Under the pieces are notes generated by a model. That model had not been told where the DNA came from. It saw nothing but the letters and a program-made list of their open reading frames with translations, and made no database searches. DNA of 64,000 bases from positions 938,783 to 1,002,782 of the forward strand of contig JAJEKV010000164.1 in assembly GCA_021234155.1 (NCBI GenBank), read 5' to 3'. This document shows positions 10,278 to 22,428 of the stretch, in pieces; position 1 is the stretch's first letter; every line of letters begins with the position of its first letter. The stretch comes from Isoetes taiwanensis (taxonomy: Eukaryota > Streptophyta > Lycopodiopsida > Isoetales > Isoetaceae). Both the position numbers and the translations under genes were made by a program.

Positions 10278-10311
10278 CAAGAAATTTATCGCGGCGGCCA
10301 AGGCCGCCGCG
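10278..10311 (-). mobile_element. Helitron 3' end (hairpin plus CTTG)
   Basis: Read on the minus strand: CGCGGCGGCC, loop TT, GGCCGCCGCG (10,311-10,290), then ATAAATTT and CTTG at 10,281-10,278, followed by TA. It matches the 3' ends at 14,884 and 20,128. The element body must extend to higher coordinates; I did not find its 5' end. Confidence 0.65.
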
Positions 10312-10929
10312 AACATTTCTTTTGTTCGACTCGGCTCAAAAGATATTGGGTGTAAAAGATCCTCGGTGTGAAAAACGAAGAGCCAATTGTTAGCGACAAA
10401 CTCAAGCAGGTCATTATATGTTATATAATGTGCTCCCCACGTACCTTAGGGCAACTCTTGCATAGTTGCCCTATGTACATTGGACATTTTTATTTCTTGT
10501 TACTTGTACATTTGACATTTTTATTTCATCATTTGTGACCGTCATTTGTTATATATGGTTCTGTGGTTGTACATATCCAAAAATCTTCAGAGCAGAAAAA
10601 CAAAAATGCCGAGTTGGGGAAGAGGGGGGCACAGATAAAACTCGAGGTATAGATGTATAGATGTTTCAAAACAAAAAGAAATGCAACTGTACTTAGAGTG
10701 AGTTTGCAAATGTTACATATTTATAACATCTAATCTACCTGGGATTATTTTATTTATTTGCTCTATCTAATTATAACTTTGTCAACAATACATCTACAAT
10801 TTTCAATCACCATTAAAATTGAAAATTTCTGGCAGTTGAAGAATGCTGCTCCTATTCAAATGAAAAATATGTTCATTATCCTACGTTGACCTCTATCTAT
10901 GAGCGCTTAAGTTAAAAGAACACCGCCAA
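10312..10929. other. Presumed Helitron interior, no gene seen
   Basis: AT-rich with no open frame I trust; likely the body of the minus-strand Helitron whose 3' end is at 10,278. Confidence 0.35.
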
Positions 10930-11311
10930 TACATGACGTGCCTTCATTAAGCTTACAATCGATCTTTATTGCAGAGGGCACTGTCAGATTATTTCTTGCC
11001 AATGCTTTGAAACCAGGCAGAGGCTTGAATAAATTTCCTGCTACTTCCCATTTGGTTTTACGTCCCACTTCCCATTTGGTTTTCCGTCCCACGGAGATCC
11101 TCAAGGGATTCTCAATGTCTGCATTCTTCCTGGTGGGAAATTTCCTGATAAAATTGATTTGTCGTTCAAGAATTCTGAGAGCGAAATGGTCGACGATATT
11201 CCCCCTTTCCAAGCTCCGGCTGAAGCCGACAGTAGTTGTGGATTTGAAGAAGATGAGGATTTGCCTATGGAGGAAGATCATTTTACTTCGGAGAAATCCC
11301 CAAGCCCATAA
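10930..11311 (+). pseudogene. C2-domain (SRC2-like) gene fragment
   Basis: After an acceptor-like TTTATTGCAG (ending 10,975), the frame reads EGTVRLFLANALKPGRGLN, a short internal duplication, then FRP. With one frame change near 11,090 it continues as DPQGILNVCILPGGKFPD and an acidic tail ending SEKSPSP at 11,311. The PQGILN step after an RP-rich strand resembles plant SRC2-like C2 proteins, though the match is short. A 24-base direct repeat (CTTCCCATTTGGTTTT, about 11,043-11,090) is inside it. Antisense to the nearby Helitron end, so it may be captured host sequence. Confidence 0.35.
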
Positions 11312-12621
11312 AAGAGAGACCTTGAAAATATAGTTTAACCAGCAGGCATCAACTAGTTATTCATCCAAGCATCACCCCTTGCTACTTTAAAAACAGGGTT
11401 AGCCCTGAAACTAGTAATTCAACATTACCAATGCTACACAATCCTGCTATGCTATCATATCATAGATTCCAGGTAGGTTCTTAAGTTTAGAGCCTGCCAG
11501 CATAACCACGTCAATTACCTTGTTCTAGAGGGACAATAGTTCAGGAGGTTCGTTGAGGGGTTTTCACACAGCTGGTTTCATTTTGCTTCGGTTAACTCAT
11601 GGCATAATTCCATCTATGCACATCTAAGCTTACCGATAAACACCAGCTTCTACCATTGGTTCAAACGCTCCTAATTCCATCCAGGGATCTCATCGCCTAT
11701 CCCTCTAGCGCCAGACGAACCCGCTTCCCTGGATTTTCTTTTCTCTTCTCCCTGTAGTGTCTCTTCTCCCTGTAGTGTTCTCTCCGCCCCCTTGTTCTCT
11801 TTGATAAAAATGCCTGCCAGCGTGGCAGGACCACATGGAGACATCTCAGAGGCAGTGGGTCTGCCCACCACAGGCCGGATCTGCACCAGGCTTCATTCGG
11901 CTCTTGCTGCCTGTCACGCCATGAGATTAAAGCCCAGAGAAAAAATCTCCTCTTTCTGATCCTAGTTTAAACCCACAAAGATCCCCAGTTGATTTTCATG
12001 TTTTAAGCCCAGAGAAAAAATCCCCTGTTTCCGATCATCGTTTAAGCCCACAAAGATCCCCTGTTTATCCAAGAAAAGCTTCAACTAAATTTGAAATCTA
12101 CTGTTTATGAAGAACTATTTGCAAGAAATGAGATAGCAAGGTGAGAAAGGTTACCGGAATAGGTTTCCCAAGAAGACTTGCGCAATTTAGGAGCGGCTGC
12201 AGGAGCTCTCCGGCTTTTATATATACCTCAATCCCAAGTTTTTGTGGTCCAGCTGCTGCCAGACGAATTCCAGATGTCTAGATTTCATGATTTAGTTGCT
12301 GCCACGGAAATCCTTGATGTCCAGACAGGTAGAAACAGAAACAGGTGGAGCTCGAAGGATGCCTTAACCAGCAAGAAACATCCACTATTCGTTAGATGAG
12401 TATGGCCTGCTACGTGGCATGAGAACATGAGCGTCGATTGCGGCGGAGAACAAAAAAAAAGGAAAAAGAAAAATGACAAACTGATTTATATATGTTTAGA
12501 TAGATTAGAGGAACCTGCTGGTTCTTTCCTCAGGTTGTTTCTTCGTCAATATCCTAGGCTAGTGTTCTTTGGACTGCCCATAGCCTGTCGTTTTTTTCCG
12601 TCTAGGACCAGTTGACTTATA
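11312..12621. other. No confident gene
   Basis: Between the C2-like fragment and the LTR element. Two variants of GCCCAGAGAAAAAATC...CACAAAGATCCCC (11,932 and 12,006) form a small local duplication. Minus-strand frames near 11,671-11,886 are short and unconvincing. Confidence 0.35.
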
Positions 12622-15600
12622 TGTAACTAGCTTGGCCCATTAGCAGGCATGTAGTTTATCTTAACATATATAAATCTCAAGGGCAAGATGCTTGGGGCAT
12701 ATTCGGGGTTGATGCCTCCTCCTAAATTCGCCACGTATTTCCGGAGGGAAAAATAGGGAAAGAAAAAAAATGATGAAAATAGGGTTTGTGAGATGACAGC
12801 TTTGCCGATGGATTTAACAGCTCCGTCTGGCTATGGCTATGGCGACAGGCTCGGTCTGGCTATGGTGACAGGTTCCAGCTTCTAAGCTTCAAAAAATTGC
12901 TTCCAACCTTGAAGTTTCAGAAAAACGCTCCCAATCTTAAATTGTGATAGAGTGCACAGGCCTAGACTTCTATGTAGCGTCTTGCAATGGCTTACGTCTT
13001 AGAAATGCGGAAGTAGTCCAAGTGCATGCTGCTACTCTATGGAAAACACCTGAGCCTGTATTATGCAGCATGCCGGGTAAATCATGCAGAGAACCTGAAG
13101 CCGATACAGTTTCCATAGACAGGTAAGGTTTTAAAAACTTGCTGATTTCTGATGAGTTCAATTGCACGCCCCTGTTTTTGATCAATCCATCTGTTTCAAT
13201 TATTGGATTCATTAAAAAACCCATTTTGATGATCGATCAATCTGTTAAAAGCCAATTGTTGTGGGTGAGCTTTCGATATCATCAGAACATGGGCATGCTG
13301 TATGAAATGAAATAAAACATGCCAATTTTTTGCAACTGGAAATCTGTATTCAAACTGCAGGTTTTGGGGTTTAAATGTCAGTTTTCAACAGATGAGCCTT
13401 ACTCTTCCTACCACAGCATCTGTGAAAAACCAAAAGCCAATTGGCTACAGTCCAACAATGAGGCATTTAAATATGCGTTATTTCCAGCATATGCCATATA
13501 CATTAACAGCCGTATGAAATGTAGATTATCTCCCAAACTTACAAGTGTCGGTCTGCAAGAATTAAGCTGGAAGAAGACAGCAGAGAAATGGAAAAAAAGC
13601 TAGTTTGAATGAAGAACTTTGCCACAAGCACTCCTGCTACTGGAAGAAAAGAGGGAAAAAAACACTAATCGGATTGAAAGAGAGAGAGAGTTGATGCTCT
13701 GCAATAAAAAATAGGGGAAAAAATCCCCTGTATCTGTACAAAAATTCCCTTTCGTTATATCTTTCGCCCAATAAAATCCACTGTTTCTGCCTACAAAGAA
13801 TCCCCTTTGGGGCCATTCTTGCTTTTTGTTCAAATTTAGGGAGGGACACCGGATTTCCTGTATCTCGCCCAATATTAAAACGTAAATTAAGGTGGACACA
13901 ATTCAGGTGCGTCCACCAACCACGTCATGCCACGTGTCAATCATTCTTTTCAAGAATGTTGTGAATTTCTAAAGCAAGCGACGATGATGAATTTTACCCT
14001 ACGTTCTTTCGGCGGGCAGAGTTTTCTAAGTTTTAGCTGCGCATTCTGGCATTTTTACCTCACATTCTGGCCGATTTCAACCTCCTGAATCGCTTCTACC
14101 TTGATTTCACATTTCAAGAACATCCCGGGGCTTAAATTCCGGGGTGTTTCTTGAAGACTATGCTCTCCGGATCGTGCGTGTATTTTCCAGGGTGAATCCC
14201 TTGCCCTTGATAAGGTGATCAGTGCCAAAAATGTGTGTTCCAAGTTCATTTGTTCATTATGAGCTTAGATTGTGTCATCAAAAATGGCAACACTATGGTT
14301 TACCATGCTTACTTCAGAGACAATAGTTGCTCCTTGAGAAGCTTCTTGCCTGTCTCATGTAGCTACTCTTTGACGCGGAAGTATTGTGCCATTTTTCAAG
14401 GGGCTCATGCCCATCCACTTGGCTAGAGACCCTTAATTTGTCGGTATAAGTGGTCATGAACAAACAAAATCTCGGGACTATAGTAGTTGTATATGAGAAT
14501 ATACACAAACTGTAACTAACTTTGAAATCTACTTACTATTTGTCTCATCTCTACATATAGGCAGTTTGTAATATTCCATTATTTGTGGGGTGTATTATCA
14601 TTTCGCGTGTTCTAAATTTTTCCGAGGCCGTTAATTGCAGTAGTTTATGGGAAATATTCTATGTTGGGCACTTTAGACCGTTCCTGCAAAGGATATGGGG
14701 TCAAATAGGCATGTCTTGACTTGCTTCACAGTATGTGAACTGCAATCAACATACATCTCTATCGTCGCATCTCAAGGATGTCCAGAATTGAGATCTATTC
14801 GACTCAGCACAGAACTTCTTTTGCAGCGGGTTGGAGAAGAGAAATGTTCGCGGCGGCCACAAGGCCGCCGCGATAAATTTCTTGTACATTTTATTATTGA
14901 TGCTTATGGAGAATATTCTAATTTATCATTACATGAGAAATACATATTATGTATAAGGAGTTTATACTAAATTCATGTGATAAAATCAAAGGGCATCAGT
15001 TTGTATGAGGGTTTCTGGAAGAAGGCGCAGAAGGAGCAAATTTTGGGCAGTTTTACTGGCCAAACTTTAGAGCATCATATCTCGGCAACCCGAGATCCAA
15101 TTCAGGTAATTTTTACTTTGTTGGAAAGGTTTTAAATCAGCTTTCCGGATTGGGTCTGATAAGACCGAAATTCATCCGGATGAGGGAGATATGGCAGAAA
15201 GAGTGAAGTTGTATCAGAATTGACTGCGCCATTGTATCTCTTTGTGCAGCTTGCTTCCTGGAGATAAGAGCTGAAAGGAGGGATATTTTGAGAGGAAAAC
15301 AGGTGCAAGGAGTCAAAGGATCATCATTGAAGTGGTTCTCAGGTGGGTGTTTTGCCGCTTACACCAGGGAAAGCTTAGATTGCGTAGATTGTTCTTGTTG
15401 TTAAAAGAGAATCATGATTTAATGATTTGAATTAAGAGTATAAAGAATCTGGGTGATCCTGAATGTGATGATATGGGATTGAATGTCTTTTGCCATATTG
15501 TTATATAAGAAGAAGTAAGAACTAAACTAAGCTTATTGTAAGAAGCCTGGGAATAGTCCTTGATATTGTAGATAGTAGGGCAGATCTTGTATATAGTAAA

Positions 15601-17440
15601 CGGAATCCTGGCAACAGCAATATAGAGATTATTCTGCTTGGAGAAGCCAGAACTCAATTAGAACCTTGAGTTCGTGTAGCTTATGGGAGCTGCATGGAGG
15701 TTCTAACAGGGGCATGAAAGGCGCCATCGGCTCCATGAGACAAAAAAAACTAATTTAGAAGATAAATAGAGATGTATATATACCTTTGATGATTATTAGA
15801 TTGAAGTTAAGATGCTAAGATAAAATATGATAGGGAATTGCACTGCTAAGGAACAGCCGTGGAGGTTATGTGAGATACGTTAATCTTTCAGTTCGATAGT
15901 AAAAGATGTCAAAAGGCCTAAAGAAGCTTATGGGGGCTTCTTCAGTATGGCAATGGCATGGAGAATTGCTGGCCAAATAAAATGCTAAGTTATGTAATTA
16001 ATTTATTAGTAAGAAAAACAAGCTAATATACTGAATTGCATATGAGTATTCTGTAAGATATTCACTCCTTATGGGGGGAGTGACTTTGGGAAAGCATGCT
16101 GGTAGAAGTATGTTGTAGTCGTTAGGTGATCCTTGTACCTTATATGGATGTAAATTGTAGGGATATCATGATTGTTTGGGAATAGGATATTATGACATTC
16201 TAGAATAAGCTTTTCCTATGGGGAGGAAAATGCTAGACCTTTTATGTGTTCTTATATAATATATCTAGACATGCTAAATACTTGGATACCATGGTGATGT
16301 GTCAAGGTTGTATTATGTTAGCATGTACTTGTTGAATATTTGACATCATGTGGTAGAACATGAATGTGATCTGTCTATGATATCATTGCAAATGTTGGCA
16401 TTGTTCTATGTTGTTCCTGGGTAAATGCATAGGCAATGCATGTGAATTATGACTCTTGATTCTTGGAGCATATGATGATGAACATGGTTTAAACTGACAT
16501 GTGGGCATATGCTAAGTTCTTGGCTGATACATGAGTGCATAATCTCCGGGGCCGGAGTCCATTTGCGGTGTCTTGGACTTGCGGTTGTTCTTGTTCTTGA
16601 CATCGGGCGTTGTCACCCCAGCGAGGGTGCTTCGTCGCGCTACATGGCTTGGAAGTGGTCCCCTAGTGCTGGGCCTTGAGCTGGGAGGGTGTGTACACAT
16701 GAGGCTTACCCGCCCGTATTTCTTTGCAGGGCACGATCGGCCCCGGGTGGCCTTCATAGAACCAGGAGTAGGCCTTTGCATGTTTATGGATATCTCATGG
16801 TTCTTTATGGTCTCATGATTATCTCTTGGTTATTGTAAGGTTATGACATGTGCATTTACACCTTATTTGGATGGCTTGATAGTGTTTTGATTCTTATTAT
16901 CATTGTTCATGTTATGTGCTAATACTACATTCTTTGGTTCCTAGCATAGAGGAATTCTTAGGTAAGGCATCTAAGTCCGAGAATTACTATTGTGATTAGT
17001 ACATCGTACATGTTTCTTGTTGATTACGCCATCATTTTCTAAACGCCTCAAACCTTCACTTAGTCTTTAAGACTAACCCCACGTGTTCATGGTGTAAGCA
17101 GTTTCAGAAGTAGCAGAATGTAGCAGGGCAACTGAAGGGCACAACTGAGTGCAGTCTTCACTTATGAGGAGTTTGTATGCCTTTAGAAAGGCCTTATCAT
17201 TTATGGAGCTTATGTATATATGGAGCTCATTTATATATGCCACAAGAGTGCTATACAGTTATGGTTCAAATGTATATGTACTTTTGACTATAGATTTGAA
17301 GACAAAGATTCAATTCTTTACCAAGATTTCTTCAGTAGCATTGCATCATTCAATCTATACATACCAATTTGACATTTACTGATGCAAGGTTAGATGGGAT
17401 TTCGGGTTACCTAGAGGGTTAACCCAGCAGGCCCGTTACA
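12622..17440 (+). repeat. 5' LTR of a coding-poor LTR retrotransposon, with nested Helitron
   Basis: Starts TGTAACTAGCTTGGCCC at 12,622 and ends GGCCCGTTACA at 17,440, with 6-bp inverted ends (TGTAAC/GTTACA). Removing the Helitron at 12,659-14,884 leaves about 2,590 bases, agreeing with the 3' LTR (about 2,570 after removing its own insertion). Flanking bases TTATA (12,617) and TTATC (35,872) are a target duplication with one mismatch. Confidence 0.85.
12659..14884 (+). mobile_element. Helitron 1, non-autonomous, inside the 5' LTR
   Basis: Starts TCTTAACATATATAA and ends with the hairpin CGCGGCGGCC/GGCCGCCGCG (14,849-14,872) followed 8 bases later by CTTG. The 3' LTR at 22,429 gives the empty site (GTAGTTTACATTTT), showing the insert plus a TA at the junction. 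It has no Rep-helicase. Its interior differs completely from Helitron 2, as expected if each picked up different host DNA; one possible exon at 12,944-13,124 ends at a GT donor. Ends are TC...CTTG rather than the usual TC...CTRR. Confidence 0.68.
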
Positions 17441-17442
17441 GT

Positions 17443-17454
17443 TGGTATCAGAGC
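17443..17454 (+). other. Primer binding site (initiator tRNA-Met)
   Basis: TGGTATCAGAGC starts two bases after the LTR end. It confirms a plus-strand LTR retrotransposon running from 12,622 to 35,871. Confidence 0.9.
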
Positions 17455-20400
17455 ATAGTTGGATCATTGGTGTTGATATGGTGGATTAGAAATTTCAGCT
17501 GAGGTTATTGGTTGTTGGATGGTGCTAATGATGATATTTCAGATCATATGGGGACGATGATCTAGGATGTGCAATGGATCTGTCAGGTATGGAAATGTAA
17601 TGACATGATACCCTAGTATTGATTTATTTAATTATATTTTATGTGGTAGATAACTCTGGTGGGATGCCTGTGGTCAAGAAACTAATCTTAGTTCAATCTC
17701 TGTTAGGACGCTAACAGAAATGTCTTCATGTGGAGCATGAACATTGAGGCTGGATGATGTGAAGGTATGGTTTTTACATTTGCTTATTTTCTCTACAATT
17801 GGTAGATGATCGAGTGGTACAATTGGAATAAAGTGGGAAAGAATGTCAAAGCAAAATACAATTATCTATGAAGGTGAGCTTTCCTTATCAAATCAGGTGA
17901 GTTATTTCTACATTAAGGAGACGTTAAGTGGATTGCTGAGTTGATGCTTTTGGATCTTTGAGTATGAGGTGTTAATATATCCTCGCCTATTGTTACTGAC
18001 TCAACCTGAGATAGGTTATAATTGAGTGCACGATAACAAGAATGCACCTAAAATAAGCTACAAGCTGAAGATAAGTTGCATGGATTGCATATGATGGTTC
18101 AGATTGTCAAGATGGCTAGTTTGAAAATATTATCTTAACATATATAATTATTAGGGGACGACTCTATGATCACGACACGTTAGCATTTTTCGTGCGCAAC
18201 ACTTCTATGAAATTTTTTTTGACACGTCGCATAGAAAAAAGGGCCATGTTCTACATCCTGTTTCTTCCGGAATTGCAGAAGATCTTCGTGGATCCGCTGC
18301 GCAAGCTAGGGCGACCGACATCAATTTTGGGGCTCTTCTAATTTGGAGCAGGCCTGTCTATTCTGTTGTTACTTAGACACATTCTTCCATTACCCTGTTC
18401 TGTGTATCCATGGGCGCCGGAGTAACAGAAAGATCTAGCCCTGATTTCGCAAACCCATTTTGTAGTCTCGAATGTAACCCTTTTCTGCTTCCGAGGAGAA
18501 TCCCAAGGGCTAAGAACATCCATGCCGGATCAGTCCAAACCTAACTCAGAAATTCAATCGTTTTCTAAGAATCGGATCCAAGAACGCTTCAATTCAGCAG
18601 AGGAAGAACAAGAACCCAAGAATCAAAACACTTCAAAAGAATTCCAAGCGTATTTGCAGATGGCCGCTAGGGTGCTTCAAAACCGGGTGCGAATCTATGA
18701 ATCAAGAAAGATTAATAGGGCTTAATTGGATTGAGAGACCTCGGTTGAGGAAGCAAATCGGGCGGCTGAATATTTAAAATTTCTTTGAGGCAGCGGATGA
18801 GAACCAAGCAATGGACCGAAGACAAAGGCCCGGGTTGCTTGCGACGGACCAATTTCTTGCCTTTTGACACGCTTTTAGGCTACGATAAACTCTTACTTGG
18901 CGGATAAGGTCAAGCCTATTCTTCAACTCCGGCTGAGCCTTATATTATGTGACATGTCTCAGTCTACCTTTCAAGCTTTTGGGTCATCTAAATCCGATGC
19001 GCTAATATTTTAGGGTTACGCAAGGTGACCGATACGATGTGCCGTTTATTCTTTTTTCTTTTCTTTTCGTGGTTCTTTGCGGCGTCGTGGTTTTCGTCAG
19101 AAATGATGGCCCCTACCTTCTCAGCGTCGGAAATGATGCTCCATGGATGCATCTTGTCTGACTAGCACCATGGATCGATCCTTCCCTGCCTAGTTGCTCT
19201 GGGTTCCCGCCAAAAATTCCCCCTTCTCAATCCATCATCCCGCTGCTTGCCCGGATTTTTAAATCCTGATATAGTGCGGGAGAAATTGTATTCTGTCAAA
19301 TGGGTTGCATCTCCGGTGCAGAGAAAAGCATGGCAGTGCATGATGCAGGCGAATTGGGAGGTCTGGTCCTTCCAGACTATGGGTTCAGCCCACTCCTTTT
19401 TTCTCTGCTTTTAACATATTAAACAAGCCTATGAATAGCCTATAAGGACCTTGCATCACATATGAACTATAGTCTATTGAGTGAAGCCCACAAAAAGAGG
19501 GAAGCATATATCTTTACAATGGAACAAAAGCATCACAAAAGAAAAGCACCAGTCCAATGGAATTTTCTCGATCGGATGCCTCACCAAAGAGATTTTTTGT
19601 TGTCTATATTTTTAAGGTCAGTTGGTTCCAAGCAATTAAGTTTATTGATTATGAAGGGGGGGACACATTCTTTTCAATTTTATTTTACTCACCTCTACTT
19701 GGGCATCAAGAATGAGAACATACATTACCACATGTTCCTCCATGCTTTAACTTTTTGTTGTTATCAATTCTTATGACTCATGAATCTAAAAGCAAAACCT
19801 TGATAGCATGGAACATGTCATGCAGATATCATGCATAAGAGATCTTAACATATTGTTTTTCTTATTGTCCTTCACAAAAAAATGAAACTTGCGAAGGCAT
19901 ATCAATTGGAATAAATATAGAATGGGGAAAACTTTTATATGAAGTGCAAAGAATAATGTATCGAATTTGACTGCATGTGGCATAATCATGTGCCGTGTGT
20001 CTGCGAATACCATGCAAATCTAGTTGACAAATTCATTAAACCTAGACAGTAATAATGATTTCCTACTGCACAGGTTTAGAACTAGAGAAATGTTCGCGGC
20101 GGCCTTGGCCGCCGCGATAAATTTCTTGTATAGATAGTTATGGAATTGACATAGAAGAAAATGCCATTATCCTATACAATGACTCTAGTTGGAGATCAAA
20201 GTTTTGTGCATGTTCTTGTAAGCAGTCTTTTGTGCATGTTTCCATCCAAGGTTATACTTGAAGTAGGATTCGGAGGATTGTAGAAGATTCTTATATTTGT
20301 TGAGCGCAAAAGTAAGTGCTTTTCAGAACACACAGATCTGATCAATGGATTGAGTAAATAGAGAATGATCCTAAACATTTGGTCAAGATATATTGAGAAA

Positions 20401-22428
20401 TAACTTGAGCTATGTTGGATATCTAATAGGATATGTCCACATTGCAATGCTGATTGGAATAGCCATATCCTTGGTGGTAGAGAACAGTCATGGTAGACAT
20501 AGTAGTGGAACCTAAAAGTATAAGGACATACTTGAGCTGAGGTGGAAGGAAATGCTATAGCAAGGTGAAATGCCACATTTGAAATTATATAATTTGATAG
20601 GAAGGATCTACAGCAATATGCCCAAGAAGTTGAGGTTATTGTCTATATATGTGCTCTCTTATCGAGTATTTTGAGAGATATATTAGAAAGATGTTAATTT
20701 CATCACAATCTATCAAGGAAAGTAAGTATCTGTTGGGGATTCCATCATGGATTCTTGCTAGTGATGGAAGGAAACTTGATGGTTTGAATAGTTTGGATTG
20801 GTTCGATGTATTCTAGCCCGGATTAGTAAAGAAGCTAATTAGATTATGTGTGAGAGCATGCCAGCAATTTTCGAGTGTAAGAATAGAGGTTTTGTTTGTT
20901 ATATCAGATAAAGGCTTTTATAGCTTGACTGATGTCTGGAAAAAGTTAGCGCTGCAGAATAGAAATTAACCTATGTAATGGGCGTGGATTTATAGAGCAG
21001 GTGAGCAATGTCTATCGAAATTACTTTTATAGCTTAAGGTATTTGATAAGTATTTCCGATATGTTAAATAGGCTTCTTTGAGAGATTCTATATTGTAGAT
21101 TATGATTGTAATCATTCTAGGCTCTTTTATGTTGATTGTATGTGCTTTATAACCTTGCGATACTCAGACTGGCGGACTTAACTATGTATTCTACTTGTCA
21201 CTTTTTGAATTTGGCCACCCAAGAAGTTTTGTGTGAATACATATTGAGTTTGATCTGAGCATCTATGTGGCCATGGTGGGCTTAGTATTTTAATGTATAG
21301 AACCCTCTATAAAAAAAAATGGTAGATTCATTCTGTGGGTGAAGTTGCATTAGGCTTGGTTGGGTTATACTTAAGTTTTGCCGCATTATATGCATAAGCA
21401 TAGACATAGTTAGTAACAATTGAGTTTGATTCCAAGCTATGTGTACGCCAAATTCGTCATTGATGGTCAATACACTTAGCTTATGTAACATCTTTAATTT
21501 TGTTTATTATCTTTATCAAGCTAGGCAACTTTGGAAAGATATGAGGTGGTTTGTGTACGGTAAACCATTTGGCACTTGAGTATTGAGGCAGCTTGTGCTT
21601 GGTAAGGCCATAGCAGTGTCATGGAAGGATCTTCATTTCATGTTAAGTGTTCTTTTTTTTTCTTTTTTTTTTTGTATGATTAAGATGCCACATATAAAGA
21701 AGCAAGCTTATTTATGAGAAGTATTTATTGGTGAGATATCTCTACGGGTATGCCGAAATCGTAAGACGAGATGGAGCCTCTTGGAATTATTTTGAGCTAT
21801 ATTTTCTTACCTAATTCAAGTAAAGCTATCTATGCATGTTACAAATCATGGAACATAGTTAATTTTGAAGAAGCACGTTAATGGATTTAAAGAGATAAAT
21901 GGCGTCTGGGTGATGTTCAGAGGAGGCATAAGTAGCCAAGATTATTTATCCTTAGCATGAGCTATTTACGGGCAAGTGCTTAATCGATGTTGTCAAGGAC
22001 TTCAAGACGAAGATGGTTTAATGGCATATGTGGTCTACAATGATATGTTGAGAAGAAAAGCAGTTCCTTGCATATTGGTTTCAAGCTTGTAATTTCATTT
22101 GTTACAATGCATGTATGATTTTCATTCAACTAAGGAAATGTGGTGCTCCAATGTGAAAATGAAAGTCTAGATGGGTTTGATTCCTTGGGATAAAGATCTT
22201 AATGTTGAAGAAGATTGAGGCAGTATAAGCAAGCCCGGTCAACTCATTGATTATGTGGGAAGAAATTATTATATTCATGACAGCCAGCAAGGGAAGAAAG
22301 AATAATTATGATGATAAGTTGTCGTTATTATATAGTTGGTCATGAAAGTTTAACTCTATGATCGATTGGATACTCCGTTATTTTGGAACGACCCATGAGG
22401 ACATGGGTTAAATTTTAGAAGGGGAGAA
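17455..22428 (+). mobile_element. Decayed internal region of the LTR element
   Basis: Excluding Helitron 2, about 3 kb remain between primer binding site and 3' LTR, too short for gag-pol. No gag or reverse transcriptase is open; a stretch near 20,900 (VISDKGFYSLTDVWKKLA) may be a worn integrase remnant. It ends with the polypurine tract AGAAGGGGAGAA (to 22,428) just before TGTAAC. Best described as a large non-autonomous derivative. Confidence 0.7.
18133..20128 (+). mobile_element. Helitron 2, non-autonomous
   Basis: Shares the first 15 bases (TCTTAACATATATAA) and the last 34 (hairpin 20,095-20,116, then CTTG at 20,125-20,128, then TA) with Helitron 1. The body is unrelated. It carries a short charged ORF at 18,522-18,725 (67 residues, MPDQSKPNSEIQ at its start) that may be a host-derived fragment; I do not recognise it. 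Confidence 0.68.

Noticed and set aside
16406-16603. A 65-residue minus ORF conserved in three LTR copies
   Set aside because: Same reason: repeated only because the LTR is repeated.
17149-17382. A 77-residue ORF conserved at 17,149, 35,580 and 57,002
   Set aside because: Conservation is explained by the three LTR copies; no domain, and the third copy has a changed C-terminus.
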